Positions 1 through 5,892 of a stretch of 22,043 nucleotides of DNA are shown in pieces (position 1 is the stretch's first letter; the number at the start of each line of letters is the position of its first letter). The stretch is from a virus: the IMG/VR virus record IMGVR_UViG_3300044616_001532, positions 1 to 22,043 of that record. One strand, 5' to 3'. The translations under genes were made by a program, and so were the position numbers. The notes under the pieces were generated by a model, which saw only the letters and a program-made list of their open reading frames with translations, was not told the origin of the DNA and ran no database searches.

Positions 1-4
1 TACG

Positions 5-54
5 CCGGAAAGCTCCGGTGATTAGATACTACACCCAACCACAGCAGAGCGCAA
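5..54 (-). promoter_or_regulatory. Promoter plus leader hairpin for a gene beyond the left edge
   Basis: Read on the minus strand, TTGCGC (49-54), a 17 bp spacer and TAGTAT (26-31) form a sigma70-type promoter. It is followed by the hairpin CCGGA-GCTT-TCCGG (5-18). The layout matches the promoter modules before other minus-strand units here. The gene it drives lies outside the window. Confidence 0.6.
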
Positions 55-108
55 GCCCCCATAGCGGGTAGGCCGCCAGCGTACCGGCGCGCGCTCCGGC
101 GAGCTTCT

Positions 109-133
109 GGGGTGCGGGGTATGGGGTGCGGGG
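109..133 (+). other. G-quadruplex motif 1
   Basis: Four runs of exactly four G are separated by three-base loops TGC, TAT and TGC. This is an ideal intramolecular G-quadruplex pattern on the plus strand, which is the template strand for minus-strand transcription. It lies just past the terminator at 166-192 and has a near copy at 2878-2903. Confidence 0.7.
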
Positions 134-161
134 TAGAGAGTGCGCGTGAATAATGAATAAT

Positions 162-192
162 AAAAACCCCCAGAGGGATGAGCTCTGGGGGT
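162..192 (-). terminator. Intrinsic terminator of the leftmost minus-strand unit
   Basis: CCCCCAGAG (167-175) pairs with CTCTGGGGG (183-191) over a 7-base loop, with one extra A-T pair. On the minus strand the stem is followed by TTTTTATTATTC. It sits about 30 bp past the stop of the gene at 219-488. Confidence 0.85.
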
Positions 193-218
193 GTGATACC
201 GGGGGAAGGTTTCCCGGC

Positions 219-488
219 TTAGATAAAGGGCTCCTCGCCGCTCTCCATCAGGATAAAGCGTGCGACCATCTTGGCCGTGGTTTCGGTGCTGTCGTACTTG
301 CCGAGCACGGGATACCCTGCCGTACAACCGGCGGAGTAGTCGTAGCCGTCATCGGCGCGCTTCCACAGCGTACCGCCAAAGTTCACGCCGTCGGTGCTCA
401 TCAAGGCCACCCACGCGTCATCCGCGAGGTCAATACGCAAGTATCCGGCCTCATCCATCTCGTAGGCCTCAGTTCCTTCTAATGCCAT
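219..488 (-). CDS. Hypothetical protein, 89 aa
   Basis: An acidic soluble protein starting MALEGTEAYEMDEAG, with no family I recognise. The ATG at 488 follows an AGGAGAGGAC ribosome site at good spacing. It is the last gene of its unit, with the terminator at 162-192 just downstream. The middle section (GVNFGGTLWKRADDGYDY) is aromatic and polar, and no membrane segment or metal motif is visible. Opposite-strand reading frames here lack ribosome sites. Confidence 0.8.
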   Translation of the reverse strand: MALEGTEAYEMDEAGYLRIDLADDAWVALMSTDGVNFGGTLWKRADDGYDYSAGCTAGYPVLGKYDSTETTAKMVARFILMESGEEPFI

Positions 489-538
489 TTGTCCTCTCCT
501 CTCCTGCTATTGCCGAACGACAACGCGCTCGGTCTGAA

Positions 539-733
539 CTAGTCTAGCACCAAGAACGCAAACACCGCAAGCACTACCAGAGAAGCTACACGCCAAGTAA
601 TCTCCTCACGGCGACGGCGATGAACCCAATCCTCGGTGTCGCGCTGATACTGCGACTTCGTGATAAGCGGGTGATAGGTTGGCTTGCGAAAATCTTGTAC
701 GCAAGAAGGGTAATCCCGATACGACTTACTCAT
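539..733 (-). CDS. Small C-terminally anchored membrane protein, 64 aa
   Basis: The first 45 residues are polar and basic (HRRRREE near residue 38). The C-terminal 17 or so residues (VASLVVLAVFAFLVLD) form one membrane helix, so the protein is probably tail-anchored with its N terminus in the cytoplasm. The start codon follows AGAGGAGAGCGAGT. It overlaps the end of the upstream gene (726-965) by 8 bp, implying coupled translation. Function unknown. Confidence 0.8.
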   Translation of the reverse strand: MSKSYRDYPSCVQDFRKPTYHPLITKSQYQRDTEDWVHRRRREEITWRVASLVVLAVFAFLVLD

Positions 734-965
734 ACTCGCTCTCCTCTAATGGGTATCCGGCGTTCTCCAACACCTCAATCATACACGCACGCACGGCTTC
801 CTTGTAATCACCAAAGGTCGCGCGCTCTCCGGGATAGAACCCCCGGAAGTCTACATCCGGCAGGTCGTCAGGGAGAAGGCCGCACTTGGCCTCAACCTTC
901 CGCGCTACCGCGACATAGAACTTGCTGAACGGAACTTCTAGTACTTCGTTCTCATCCCTACTCAT
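726..965 (-). CDS. Hypothetical acidic protein, 79 aa
   Basis: A small soluble protein starting MSRDENEVLEVPFSKFYVAV, rich in acidic residues and ending in an acidic tail. The ATG follows AAGGAGTACCTG. It is the first gene after the promoter module at 988-1037 and overlaps the next gene by 8 bp. I do not recognise a family. Confidence 0.8.
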   Translation of the reverse strand: MSRDENEVLEVPFSKFYVAVARKVEAKCGLLPDDLPDVDFRGFYPGERATFGDYKEAVRACMIEVLENAGYPLEESEYE

Positions 966-987
966 CAGGTACTCCTTCCTACTACGC

Positions 988-1037
988 CGGCAAGTGCCGA
1001 CTACTGAACACTACACCCACTATTGGGCTGTCGTCAA
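988..1037 (-). promoter_or_regulatory. Promoter plus leader hairpin for 965-219
   Basis: TTGACG (1032-1037), an 18 bp spacer and TAGTGT (1008-1013) lie on the minus strand. They are followed by the hairpin CGGC-ACTT-GCCG (988-999) and then AAGGAG. The -35 box lies inside the last codons of the gene ending at 1020. Confidence 0.75.
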
Positions 1038-1244
1038 GGCCTCAGTTGGGTCAAAGGATTCAGGGCGTTCGGCTGCCACCCAAGCGTCAAGCTCCACGCG
1101 CCACTTCCACGGACGCTCAATGAGGTCAATCACCAACTCGCACCGGTAATCCGACTCGGCAAACTCGGCATAGCCGCCGCGAATCATTGCGCGAGCAAAC
1201 GCCAACACATCGAGTTCGTCGTAAGGCCAATCAAATCGCCCCAT
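1020..1244 (-). CDS. Hypothetical protein, 74 aa
   Basis: I chose the ATG at 1244 (MGRFDWPYDELDVLAFARAM) because GGAAGGAC lies 6 bases upstream; the longer in-frame start at 1268 has no such site. The sequence looks mostly helical and is Trp-rich near PWKWRVELDAW. Its start overlaps the upstream gene by 14 bp, and its last codons carry the -35 box of the next promoter. Function unknown. Confidence 0.75.
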   Translation of the reverse strand: MGRFDWPYDELDVLAFARAMIRGGYAEFAESDYRCELVIDLIERPWKWRVELDAWVAAERPESFDPTEALTTAQ

Positions 1245-1530
1245 TATCTCGTCCTTCCTGTACGCCAATCTCCTCTAAGGCCGATACCTGAGCGTCAGCA
1301 AAGCACTCCGCACAGATACGCGATTCGTACTGCCGGTCGTCCTCTACCTCACTCCCGCACCAAGAACAAGCGTTCCTGCTCACTTCCACACCTTCCTTTA
1401 CTACTTCCGCACGGAACTTCCGTACGGCTTCTGAACGAGTGTACCCATAGTAGGTCTGGGTCGTCAAGTATCCGCCCACGATTTCGCTGACCACCCACGC
1501 CCCAGAGGGGAAGCTCCGGTAGACGCTCAT
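1231..1530 (-). CDS. Small zinc-ribbon protein, 99 aa
   Basis: It starts MSVYRSFPSGAWVVSE with AGGAGCAGGT before the ATG. The ATG overlaps the upstream stop as ATGA (1527-1530), which decides this start over an upstream in-frame one. The C-terminal half has CSWCGSE and later CAEC, a probable four-cysteine zinc site. The N-terminal part looks like a small beta and helix domain. Specific role unknown. Confidence 0.8.
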   Translation of the reverse strand: MSVYRSFPSGAWVVSEIVGGYLTTQTYYGYTRSEAVRKFRAEVVKEGVEVSRNACSWCGSEVEDDRQYESRICAECFADAQVSALEEIGVQEGRDNGAI

Positions 1531-1886
1531 ACCTGCTCCTGCCACTCGGCATACTTGGCGACAATCCCTTCGGCGTACCTCTTGGCCTCATCAAGGCCAA
1601 TAAAGACTTCGCCTTCCTCGTTGTCGTGATAGACGACCTCGAACCACGGATTATTGTGGAACTCAAGTGCGCCGGACTTCTCAGCGTCAGCGAGCTTCTC
1701 GTCAGTATCAAGCCCCTTCGCGTCAAGGTCGTTCGTATACCGGAGAACGCTCGTGCTGCCGTCTGGCTCGGTAAGGTGAATCCTCATCTCGCCGTTGCGG
1801 TAAATGACCACGCTCTTATCGTCGGAGAACCACACCGGTTCGCAATCGTGATACGGCGTAAAGAAGGCCGCGTCGTTCCTGCTCAT
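1527..1886 (-). CDS. Hypothetical protein, 119 aa
   Basis: It starts MSRNDAAFFTPYHDCEPVWF. The start codon shares one base with the upstream stop (TAATG), and it ends in an ATGA overlap with the next gene, so three genes are translationally linked. The middle (EMRIHLTEPDGSTSVLRY) reads as beta strands, and the C-terminal part (LDEAKRYAEGIVAKYAEW) is a helix. No known family. Confidence 0.8.
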   Translation of the reverse strand: MSRNDAAFFTPYHDCEPVWFSDDKSVVIYRNGEMRIHLTEPDGSTSVLRYTNDLDAKGLDTDEKLADAEKSGALEFHNNPWFEVVYHDNEEGEVFIGLDEAKRYAEGIVAKYAEWQEQV

Positions 1887-2191
1887 TAGTTCCACCCAAC
1901 TTCCTGCCACGCGACAAAGCACTCGTCGCACAAATCCACCGACTCCTCATAGGCGTTCTCATAGCCGTTCCACCCATAGCGGAAAGGCCGCGCCTTCACT
2001 CCTGCGTGCGACCACTCAGGCCACCGGTTCGCATTGTCGCAAGTGCGGAAATCATCAAGGCCGTTGTTGTTCTGGTGCGTACCCTCGCCGCAATCAACGC
2101 AAGTACCACCGGACAACGGAACCTCACAACCACAACGGCACGCGCAGGTGCTTTCTTGTGGCTCACCAACCGGAATCTCAAACAAGTCCAT
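1886..2191 (-). CDS. Cysteine-rich zinc-binding protein, 101 aa
   Basis: The N-terminal third holds CACRCGCE and CVDCGEG, and a further CDEC lies near the C terminus, so one or two metal sites are likely. The start codon follows GGAAGGAGAGGACAG. It is the first gene of the unit driven by the promoter at 2235-2263. A long polar, aromatic linker separates the Cys clusters. No function assigned. Confidence 0.82.
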   Translation of the reverse strand: MDLFEIPVGEPQESTCACRCGCEVPLSGGTCVDCGEGTHQNNNGLDDFRTCDNANRWPEWSHAGVKARPFRYGWNGYENAYEESVDLCDECFVAWQEVGWN

Positions 2192-2212
2192 CTGTCCTCT
2201 CCTTCCTCTACG

Positions 2213-2263
2213 CCGGCAATCACCGGTACGACGAACACTACACCCAACGATTCACGCCGTCAA
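2213..2263 (-). promoter_or_regulatory. Promoter plus leader hairpin for 2191-1020
   Basis: TTGACG (2258-2263), 17 bp and TAGTGT (2235-2240), followed by a hairpin with stem CCGGT/GCCGG around GATT (2213-2226), then GGAAGGAGAGG. It lies directly after the strong stem that ends the candidate RNA. Confidence 0.75.
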
Positions 2264-2270
2264 GTATGAA

Positions 2271-2316
2271 GGGGGGAGTCGCCTAGGGGAACCACTCCCA
2301 AGTTGCGACACCCCCC
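2271..2316 (-). terminator. Strong closing stem, terminator-like
   Basis: GGGGGG-A-GTCGC (2271-2282) pairs with GCGAC-A-CCCCCC (2305-2316): 11 pairs and one mismatch, with a smaller stem inside. The minus-strand tail (TTCATACTT) is only moderately U-rich, so it may be a weak terminator or the closing helix of the RNA. It separates the RNA from the promoter at 2213-2263. Confidence 0.5.
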
Positions 2317-2509
2317 AAACCCTTTCGCGGTATTGACGCTTATCCCTGCCTTACCACTATGGACAGCAGAGGCAACATCGGCTCTCGCCTAGTTGCTGCC
2401 ACCGACACCCCTGTTGGTTAGACCCAAGCTCGGTGGCCTTATCGTCTCGGGCAGTTCGTCTATCTGCCAACTATCCGGCCTCTACCCGGAACGGAATACA
2501 AGACTACAA

Positions 2510-2548
2510 CATAAGAATAAGGGAGTCAAGCCCGAAGGCCTGACTCCC
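2510..2548 (-). terminator. UUCG-capped hairpin with U-rich tail
   Basis: On the minus strand GGGAGTCAGGCC pairs with GGCTTGACTCCC around TTCG (12 pairs including one G-U). It is followed by TTATTCTTATG. The shape is that of an intrinsic terminator. It could end a first RNA or be an internal helix of a longer one. Confidence 0.6.
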
Positions 2549-2805
2549 AGACCGGTAGCTCACCGGCCTTATGTCCTGAAACCTTCAGGAGCCGTCGCCC
2601 CCAAAAGTTTCAGTAGACTATTCGCTTCCGCCGGTATTGGCCTAAACCTTCCGGCTTCCACTTACAATCTTGCTCTCCCGCATTTACAGCAGCGATTAGA
2701 GCCCATCACTCGCCTGAACCACTTCGCATTTATTTGGCTGCGTGCTTTGTTCCTAACACTCTCACCTAGTCGGTAGCTTCTCCTAGGATTGCTCCCGACA
2801 CAAGG

Positions 2806-2834
2806 AGTTTCTCACAGGCGTATCAGCAAGTCAA
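2806..2834 (-). promoter_or_regulatory. Possible promoter of the structured RNA
   Basis: TTGACT (2829-2834), 17 bp and GAAACT (2806-2811) on the minus strand. The -10 box is poor, but position and spacing match the other promoters, and transcription would start at the base of the 2769-2799 hairpin. Confidence 0.45.
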
Positions 2835-2855
2835 GTAAGTTGCGGATAAGGTTTG

Positions 2856-2871
2856 TGTAAGGAATCTTAAC
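2856..2871. promoter_or_regulatory. Operator-like inverted repeat, copy 1
   Basis: TGTAAG-GAAT-CTTAAC, a slightly imperfect copy of GTTAAG-ATTC-CTTAAC. It lies 21 bp upstream of the -35 box at 2829-2834, next to G-quadruplex motif 2. Confidence 0.55.
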
Positions 2872-2877
2872 TATTTT

Positions 2878-2903
2878 GGGGTGTGGGGTATGGGGTATGG
2901 GGG
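2878..2903 (+). other. G-quadruplex motif 2
   Basis: Runs of 4, 4, 4 and 5 G are separated by three-base loops TGT, TAT and TAT. It is a near copy of the motif at 109-133 and again lies just past a minus-strand terminator (2943-2977). Confidence 0.7.
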
Positions 2904-2942
2904 TCGCGTATGAATAGCGTGGCCTGATGATGTCGAGCTACA

Positions 2943-2977
2943 AAAAGAATCCCCCGGCGGGAGGACTCCGCCGGGGG
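2943..2977 (-). terminator. Intrinsic terminator after the RadC-like gene
   Basis: CCCCCGGCGG (2951-2960) pairs with CCGCCGGGGG (2968-2977) over a 7-base loop. On the minus strand ATTCTTTTTG follows. It ends the unit whose last gene is 3021-3518. Confidence 0.85.
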
Positions 2978-3020
2978 GATAGGACTCGCGGGAGGGAGGA
3001 CACCCCCCTACAAGTCGTAG

Positions 3021-3518
3021 TTAGTTCAGGGTGCTGCTGTCCTCAAACATACTCGGCTTCTGTGAACGGATACTCGTGAACGCGCCGTTCGCCCCGACGA
3101 CCAGATGGTCAAGGAACTGAACATCAAGCAGCGTTGCGGCCTTCGCCACATCAGCCGTGAGCCTGATGTCCTCATCGGAAGCGTCGCACTCACCAGAAGG
3201 GTGATTGTGAACGAGCGCGAAACCGACCGCCCCCATCATCAGCGCGGAGCGGAGCAGTTCACCAATCCGCACCGAAGTTCCGGTCGCAGTACCAGAGTAG
3301 ATACGATGAATCCCAAGCAGGTTGTTGCGACCGCCAACGGCGACAACGAACAGAGCCTCAGACATCTCCGTATCCGCGAACTCGCGGAACAGCGCAACCA
3401 ACTCGCGTGGCGAGGTGATGATGGCCGACTTGTTGCTCAACTTCTTGCGAACGACCGAATACTCATAGTCCGACCACATACCGGTTTCCGCGATGCTATT
3501 AGGCTTCCTCTTTGCCAT
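3021..3518 (-). CDS. RadC-like JAMM metalloprotein, 165 aa
   Basis: It contains the full JAMM metal site: H104-N-H106, then S114 and D117 at the expected spacing, with HNHPSG exactly as in the RadC/DUF2466 family. A glutamate near residue 54 (SEALFVV) is in the usual place for the catalytic acid. This family is widespread on phages and mobile elements; its substrate is unclear, and a peptidase or regulatory role is only inferred. At 165 aa it has the JAMM domain but lacks the N-terminal helix-hairpin-helix part of bacterial RadC. The start follows AGGAGGGTTT. Last gene of its unit. Confidence 0.9.
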   Translation of the reverse strand: MAKRKPNSIAETGMWSDYEYSVVRKKLSNKSAIITSPRELVALFREFADTEMSEALFVVAVGGRNNLLGIHRIYSGTATGTSVRIGELLRSALMMGAVGFALVHNHPSGECDASDEDIRLTADVAKAATLLDVQFLDHLVVGANGAFTSIRSQKPSMFEDSSTLN

Positions 3519-3526
3519 AAACCCTC

Positions 3527-3880
3527 CTACTGAGCCTTGACGAGAATCTTAGTGTCCTCGTTCTCAGGCAACTCTACCACTAGTGCGTAGTAATCGCAAT
3601 ACTGCTTGATAAGGTCGAGTGCGCGCTGGCCTCCTGACCACCCCAGATGGCAATAGTCGGGAAGCTCATCGTTCTGGTCTGTAAGATTCTGGTCGTGATA
3701 AAAGAAATACATTGGGTCGCTAACATTATCCTCTTGCGCCATCAGGCTAATCTCCGCAGCTGAACAAGTATTACAGCACCACCGGCCTACCTTCTCCGGC
3801 CCCATCACATAGGCCTCGGTATCGGTATGGAAGCGCAGCAAGATGTCGTCTAGTGAATCCCAGAACTCAATGTTGCTCAT
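3527..3880 (-). CDS. Hypothetical protein resembling DUF6891, 117 aa
   Basis: It starts MSNIEFWDSLDDILLRFH. The start shares a base with the upstream stop (TAATG at 3880), which decides it over a longer in-frame extension. WCCNTCSAAEI followed by MYFFYHDQNLTDQN resembles the pattern of the DUF6891 family as I remember it, a family of unknown function. CCxxC suggests a metal site. The RadC-like gene follows 8 bp later. Confidence 0.75.
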   Translation of the reverse strand: MSNIEFWDSLDDILLRFHTDTEAYVMGPEKVGRWCCNTCSAAEISLMAQEDNVSDPMYFFYHDQNLTDQNDELPDYCHLGWSGGQRALDLIKQYCDYYALVVELPENEDTKILVKAQ

Positions 3881-4095
3881 TAGTACACCCCCGTTTCGCC
3901 GCAGCCGCAAATGCCATCCTCGCAAGTTGCGCCCTCGGCAAGCAGCATTGCGCAGCCATACTTCTCGGCACGCTTCTCCTCGCAGGTTTCGCAATAGCGC
4001 GATGCCACCCCTGACCAGTTGTTATCCGCCCAGTACGCCATCGGCTTATCGCAGAAGTCGCACGATGCGGTAGCTACCAAATGCTCGTTGCTCAT
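3880..4095 (-). CDS. Cysteine-rich zinc-finger protein, 71 aa
   Basis: It starts MSNEHLVATASCDFCDKP after AAGGAGGACAAAG. Metal-binding pairs are CDFC, CETC, and a C-terminal cluster CEDGICGCGE. It is probably a small two-site zinc protein. First gene of the unit driven by the promoter at 4137-4165. Target unknown. Confidence 0.82.
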   Translation of the reverse strand: MSNEHLVATASCDFCDKPMAYWADNNWSGVASRYCETCEEKRAEKYGCAMLLAEGATCEDGICGCGETGVY

Positions 4096-4117
4096 CTTTG
4101 TCCTCCTTACTTCCTCA

Positions 4118-4165
4118 CCCAACTGGGCTACGCCTAACACTAATGGATAGGCGTAGCCAAGTCAA
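4118..4165 (-). promoter_or_regulatory. Promoter plus leader hairpin for 4095-3021
   Basis: TTGACT (4160-4165), 17 bp and TAGTGT (4137-4142), then a short hairpin CCC-AGTT-GGG (4118-4127) and AAGGAGG. The -10 box lies in the spacer of an 11-bp perfect inverted repeat (4126-4158). Confidence 0.75.
4126..4158. repeat. 11-bp perfect inverted repeat around a -10 box
   Basis: GGCTACGCCTA (4126-4136) and TAGGCGTAGCC (4148-4158) are perfect complements separated by 11 bp. The spacer begins with the -10 box. It could be a repressor site, or a hairpin in read-through RNA from the upstream gene. Confidence 0.7.
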
Positions 4166-4168
4166 GTT

Positions 4169-4672
4169 TTACTTCTTGCCGAACGAGGCCTCAATGCGCT
4201 CCATCATCTCAACCTGCTCACGATGAAGCCCCGGCACGCTAACCTCGCGCTCCTCGCCATACTCACGAATCCCATTGCGCTGATACATCTTGCCCTCAAC
4301 AAAAGTCCACTCCCAGAACGCGCCATCCTCGCCTGTCCACTCGTATTCGCCGTTCTCAATGAACGGAGCGGCGGCGGCAAAGAACACTTCCTCCTGACCG
4401 GACTTATTGTCGTAGCAGGTAATCACGAGGTCGCCGTGGTGATCCATCGTCTCAAAACCCAACTGCTCAAACACGGCCTTCGTGTCTGCGAGTTCACGAA
4501 GGTCGGCTGGCATCCACGAGAACCACGACGAGTGCTGCTTGCCGCCGCTGTACGACCCGCCGCGCTTTGCGCTGTCCGGTGCGTCGTTGAGTGCCATCAA
4601 CGCTTCATAGGCCGCAGCAAGATTCTCCTTCTTGATGACCAGATGACCATTGCCACTTACATAGTATCCCAT
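4169..4672 (-). CDS. Conserved phage protein of unknown function, 167 aa
   Basis: It starts MGYYVSGNGHLVIKKENL after AAGGAGTAGGACA; I rejected an upstream in-frame start that has no ribosome site. HSSWFSWMPADLRELADTKAVF and YEWTGEDGAFWEWTF look like the conserved blocks of a widespread phage and bacterial hypothetical family (MGYY starts, WMPW motif, GEDG-W-W motif). Soluble, with no catalytic motif I can identify. Single gene behind its own promoter (4697-4745). Confidence 0.82.
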   Translation of the reverse strand: MGYYVSGNGHLVIKKENLAAAYEALMALNDAPDSAKRGGSYSGGKQHSSWFSWMPADLRELADTKAVFEQLGFETMDHHGDLVITCYDNKSGQEEVFFAAAAPFIENGEYEWTGEDGAFWEWTFVEGKMYQRNGIREYGEEREVSVPGLHREQVEMMERIEASFGKK

Positions 4673-4696
4673 TGTCCTACTCCTTCCTACATCATC

Positions 4697-4745
4697 ACGG
4701 CAAGTGCCGTAGAGCAATACTAAGCCAACGCGCTGTATCGGTCAA
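4697..4745 (-). promoter_or_regulatory. Promoter plus leader hairpin for 4672-4169
   Basis: TTGACC (4740-4745), 17 bp and TAGTAT (4717-4722), then the hairpin ACGGC-ACTT-GCCGT (4697-4710) and AAGGAG. The first three bases of the -10 box are the stop codon of the upstream gene. Confidence 0.8.
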
Positions 4746-4989
4746 GTGCGCGAATCCAATGATCGGCGTTGGTGTGCCGGTCAATCGTCGTGTACTTGAT
4801 GCCAAGCTCGCCAAGAGAGCGGATGAGCAATGATGCGTCGGCATCCTCCTCCAAGAACAGGCGGTCGCCCTTCTGATACGAGTATGAGGTGATAAGCCCC
4901 TGAATCCCAAGCATCTCTACAAGCTCACGCTTCACTTCGAGCCAGCCGTGTGCCGGATCGTGGTGATAAGTGATAACCAAGTCCTCCAT
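4720..4989 (-). CDS. Conserved phage hypothetical protein, 89 aa
   Basis: It starts MEDLVITYHHDPAHGWLEVK after AGGAGGTTCT. The HGWLEV, ITSYSYQKGDRLFLEEDADAS pattern resembles a recurrent phage family (HGWL-V, SYSY-G---LEED-D) without known function. Small alpha/beta protein, soluble. Its TAG stop is part of the next promoter's -10 box. Confidence 0.82.
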   Translation of the reverse strand: MEDLVITYHHDPAHGWLEVKRELVEMLGIQGLITSYSYQKGDRLFLEEDADASLLIRSLGELGIKYTTIDRHTNADHWIRALDRYSALA

Positions 4990-4997
4990 AGAACCTC

Positions 4998-5066
4998 CTA
5001 CCGGCTCGTAAGCCGCCATACATACAAGGTCAGAAGCCCGACCAACAACCAGAATAGCACAATCAC
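4998..5066 (-). CDS. Tiny membrane peptide, 22 aa
   Basis: It encodes MIVLFWLLVGLLTLYVW plus a short basic tail, one membrane helix. The GTG start overlaps the upstream stop as GTGA (5063-5066), and the TAG stop sits within the ribosome site of the next gene. It fills the gap between two genes exactly. There is no strong ribosome site of its own (GAAGGG 11 bases away), so it would depend on coupling. Confidence 0.5.
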   Translation of the reverse strand: MIVLFWLLVGLLTLYVWRLTSR

Positions 5067-5506
5067 AATACTTCGCAACCCTTCAAATCAGAGCAGATGT
5101 GAAGGTATTCCTGCCAATGGCGAACTTCCTCAATCCACCCCTGAACCTCACCATCCTTGTCGATAAGGAACGAGGCGTGCGGGTCGCTAGACAAGGCCTC
5201 AATCACCGCAGCGCGAATCTCAAGGTCATCCTTCTTGGCAAGAATCTCCCAAGCATCAAAGCACTCCCAATCACGGATGACCGTACCAGAGTTATCCCAC
5301 AAGGCCTCATTGAGAAAGCCTACGCCAAGAAGCTCGTTGATCTTGCGAAGGATGCCCATACCGCCAATGTTCATCCGGTAATAGGCCGTGTTGCGCCAAT
5401 AGTCAGGAGCTTCATCGCTGTCGCCAAAAATCCACGGCGTTGCCTTCTTAGCAAAGGCTAGCGACTTCTCCCTGTCCTCTCGCATTGAGTAAATGTCGTA
5501 TCCCAT
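5063..5506 (-). CDS. Conserved hypothetical protein, 147 aa
   Basis: It starts MGYDIYSMREDREKSLAFAK after AGGAGGCATT. The block YYRMNIGGMGILRKINELLG is typical of a hypothetical family seen in phages and bacteria (Y-R-N--GMG motif). Soluble, mixed alpha/beta, with an acidic middle. First gene of the unit driven by 5549-5578. Function unknown. Confidence 0.82.
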   Translation of the reverse strand: MGYDIYSMREDREKSLAFAKKATPWIFGDSDEAPDYWRNTAYYRMNIGGMGILRKINELLGVGFLNEALWDNSGTVIRDWECFDAWEILAKKDDLEIRAAVIEALSSDPHASFLIDKDGEVQGWIEEVRHWQEYLHICSDLKGCEVL

Positions 5507-5527
5507 AATGCCTCCTACTACTTCCTA

Positions 5528-5578
5528 CCGAAAAAGTTCGGCAGGGCAAGCATAATGCCGCCCCGCCGGACTTGTCAA
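5528..5578 (-). promoter_or_regulatory. Promoter plus leader hairpin for 5506-4720
   Basis: TTGACA (5573-5578), 18 bp and TATGCT (5549-5554), then the hairpin CCGAA-CTTT-TTCGG (5528-5541) and AGGAGG. The inverted repeat at 5591-5606 lies 12 bp upstream of the -35 box. Confidence 0.75.
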
Positions 5579-5590
5579 TACCCCATCTCG

Positions 5591-5606
5591 GTTAAGATTC
5601 CTTAAC
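5591..5606. promoter_or_regulatory. Operator-like inverted repeat, copy 2 (perfect)
   Basis: GTTAAG-ATTC-CTTAAC is perfect and extends one base each side. It contains the stop codon of 5602-5892 and lies 12 bp upstream of the next -35 box. It is the best copy of the family. Confidence 0.65.
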
Positions 5607-5892
5607 CCTTTCGTGCCTTCCGTGGATGTCGACGATCATACTCCTCGGCAATAGCCTGAAGCTTCTCGACTGACCACGCCGGTAGCGGCTTGGCCGGCAC
5701 AAACTCTCTACGCGCTTCCTGCTCAGCCCAATCAGCCCACCCGGTAAGTCGATACCACGAGTACCACTTGTTCTGCCAAATGTACCGCGATACTGAGTTC
5801 CGGTAGGCGTTGTGCCGATACAAACCCTTCCTGAAAGCTGAGTACTGAAGAAACTCTTCTTCGGTGAACAGGCGATCAGTGGGTTCTGTCAT
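5602..5892 (-). CDS. Hypothetical basic aromatic protein, 96 aa
   Basis: It starts MTEPTDRLFTEEEFLQYSAF after AAGGAGC. The middle is unusually aromatic (YIWQNKWYSWYRLTGWADW), and the C-terminal tail is basic (DRRHPRKARKG), so nucleic-acid binding is possible. Its ATG directly follows the stop of the three-HTH gene, so the two are cotranscribed. No family recognised. Confidence 0.78.
   Translation of the reverse strand: MTEPTDRLFTEEEFLQYSAFRKGLYRHNAYRNSVSRYIWQNKWYSWYRLTGWADWAEQEARREFVPAKPLPAWSVEKLQAIAEEYDRRHPRKARKG

Larger units (their letters stand above)
2271..2799 (-). ncRNA. Candidate large structured non-coding RNA
   Basis: This is most of an 829-base stretch without a convincing gene. 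On the minus strand it contains many strong helices. They include a 5' hairpin GTCGG/CCGAC (2769-2799), a 12-pair UUCG-capped hairpin (2521-2548), an 8-bp stem GCCACCGA/TCGGTGGC (2398-2437), a GCAAC/GTTGC stem enclosing GGC-GAGA-GCC with a GNRA loop (2372-2396), and an 11-pair closing stem at 2271-2316. The UUCG and GAGA loops are correct only on the minus strand. A promoter-like pair (2806-2834) places the start near 2799. The product may be one RNA of about 530 nt or a 290 nt RNA ending after the UUCG hairpin plus a second one. I could not match it to tmRNA, RNase P, SRP or 6S RNA by eye. Confidence 0.55.

Noticed and set aside
2393-2776. A 127-codon open frame on the plus strand across the structured region
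   Set aside because: It begins with TTG, has no ribosome site, shows a composition rich in Pro, Leu and Ser unlike the real proteins, and is antisense to strong RNA helices.
2933-2945. CTGATGA, as in a hammerhead ribozyme core, on the plus strand
   Set aside because: No matching GAAA segment or helices II and III are found in the expected positions.
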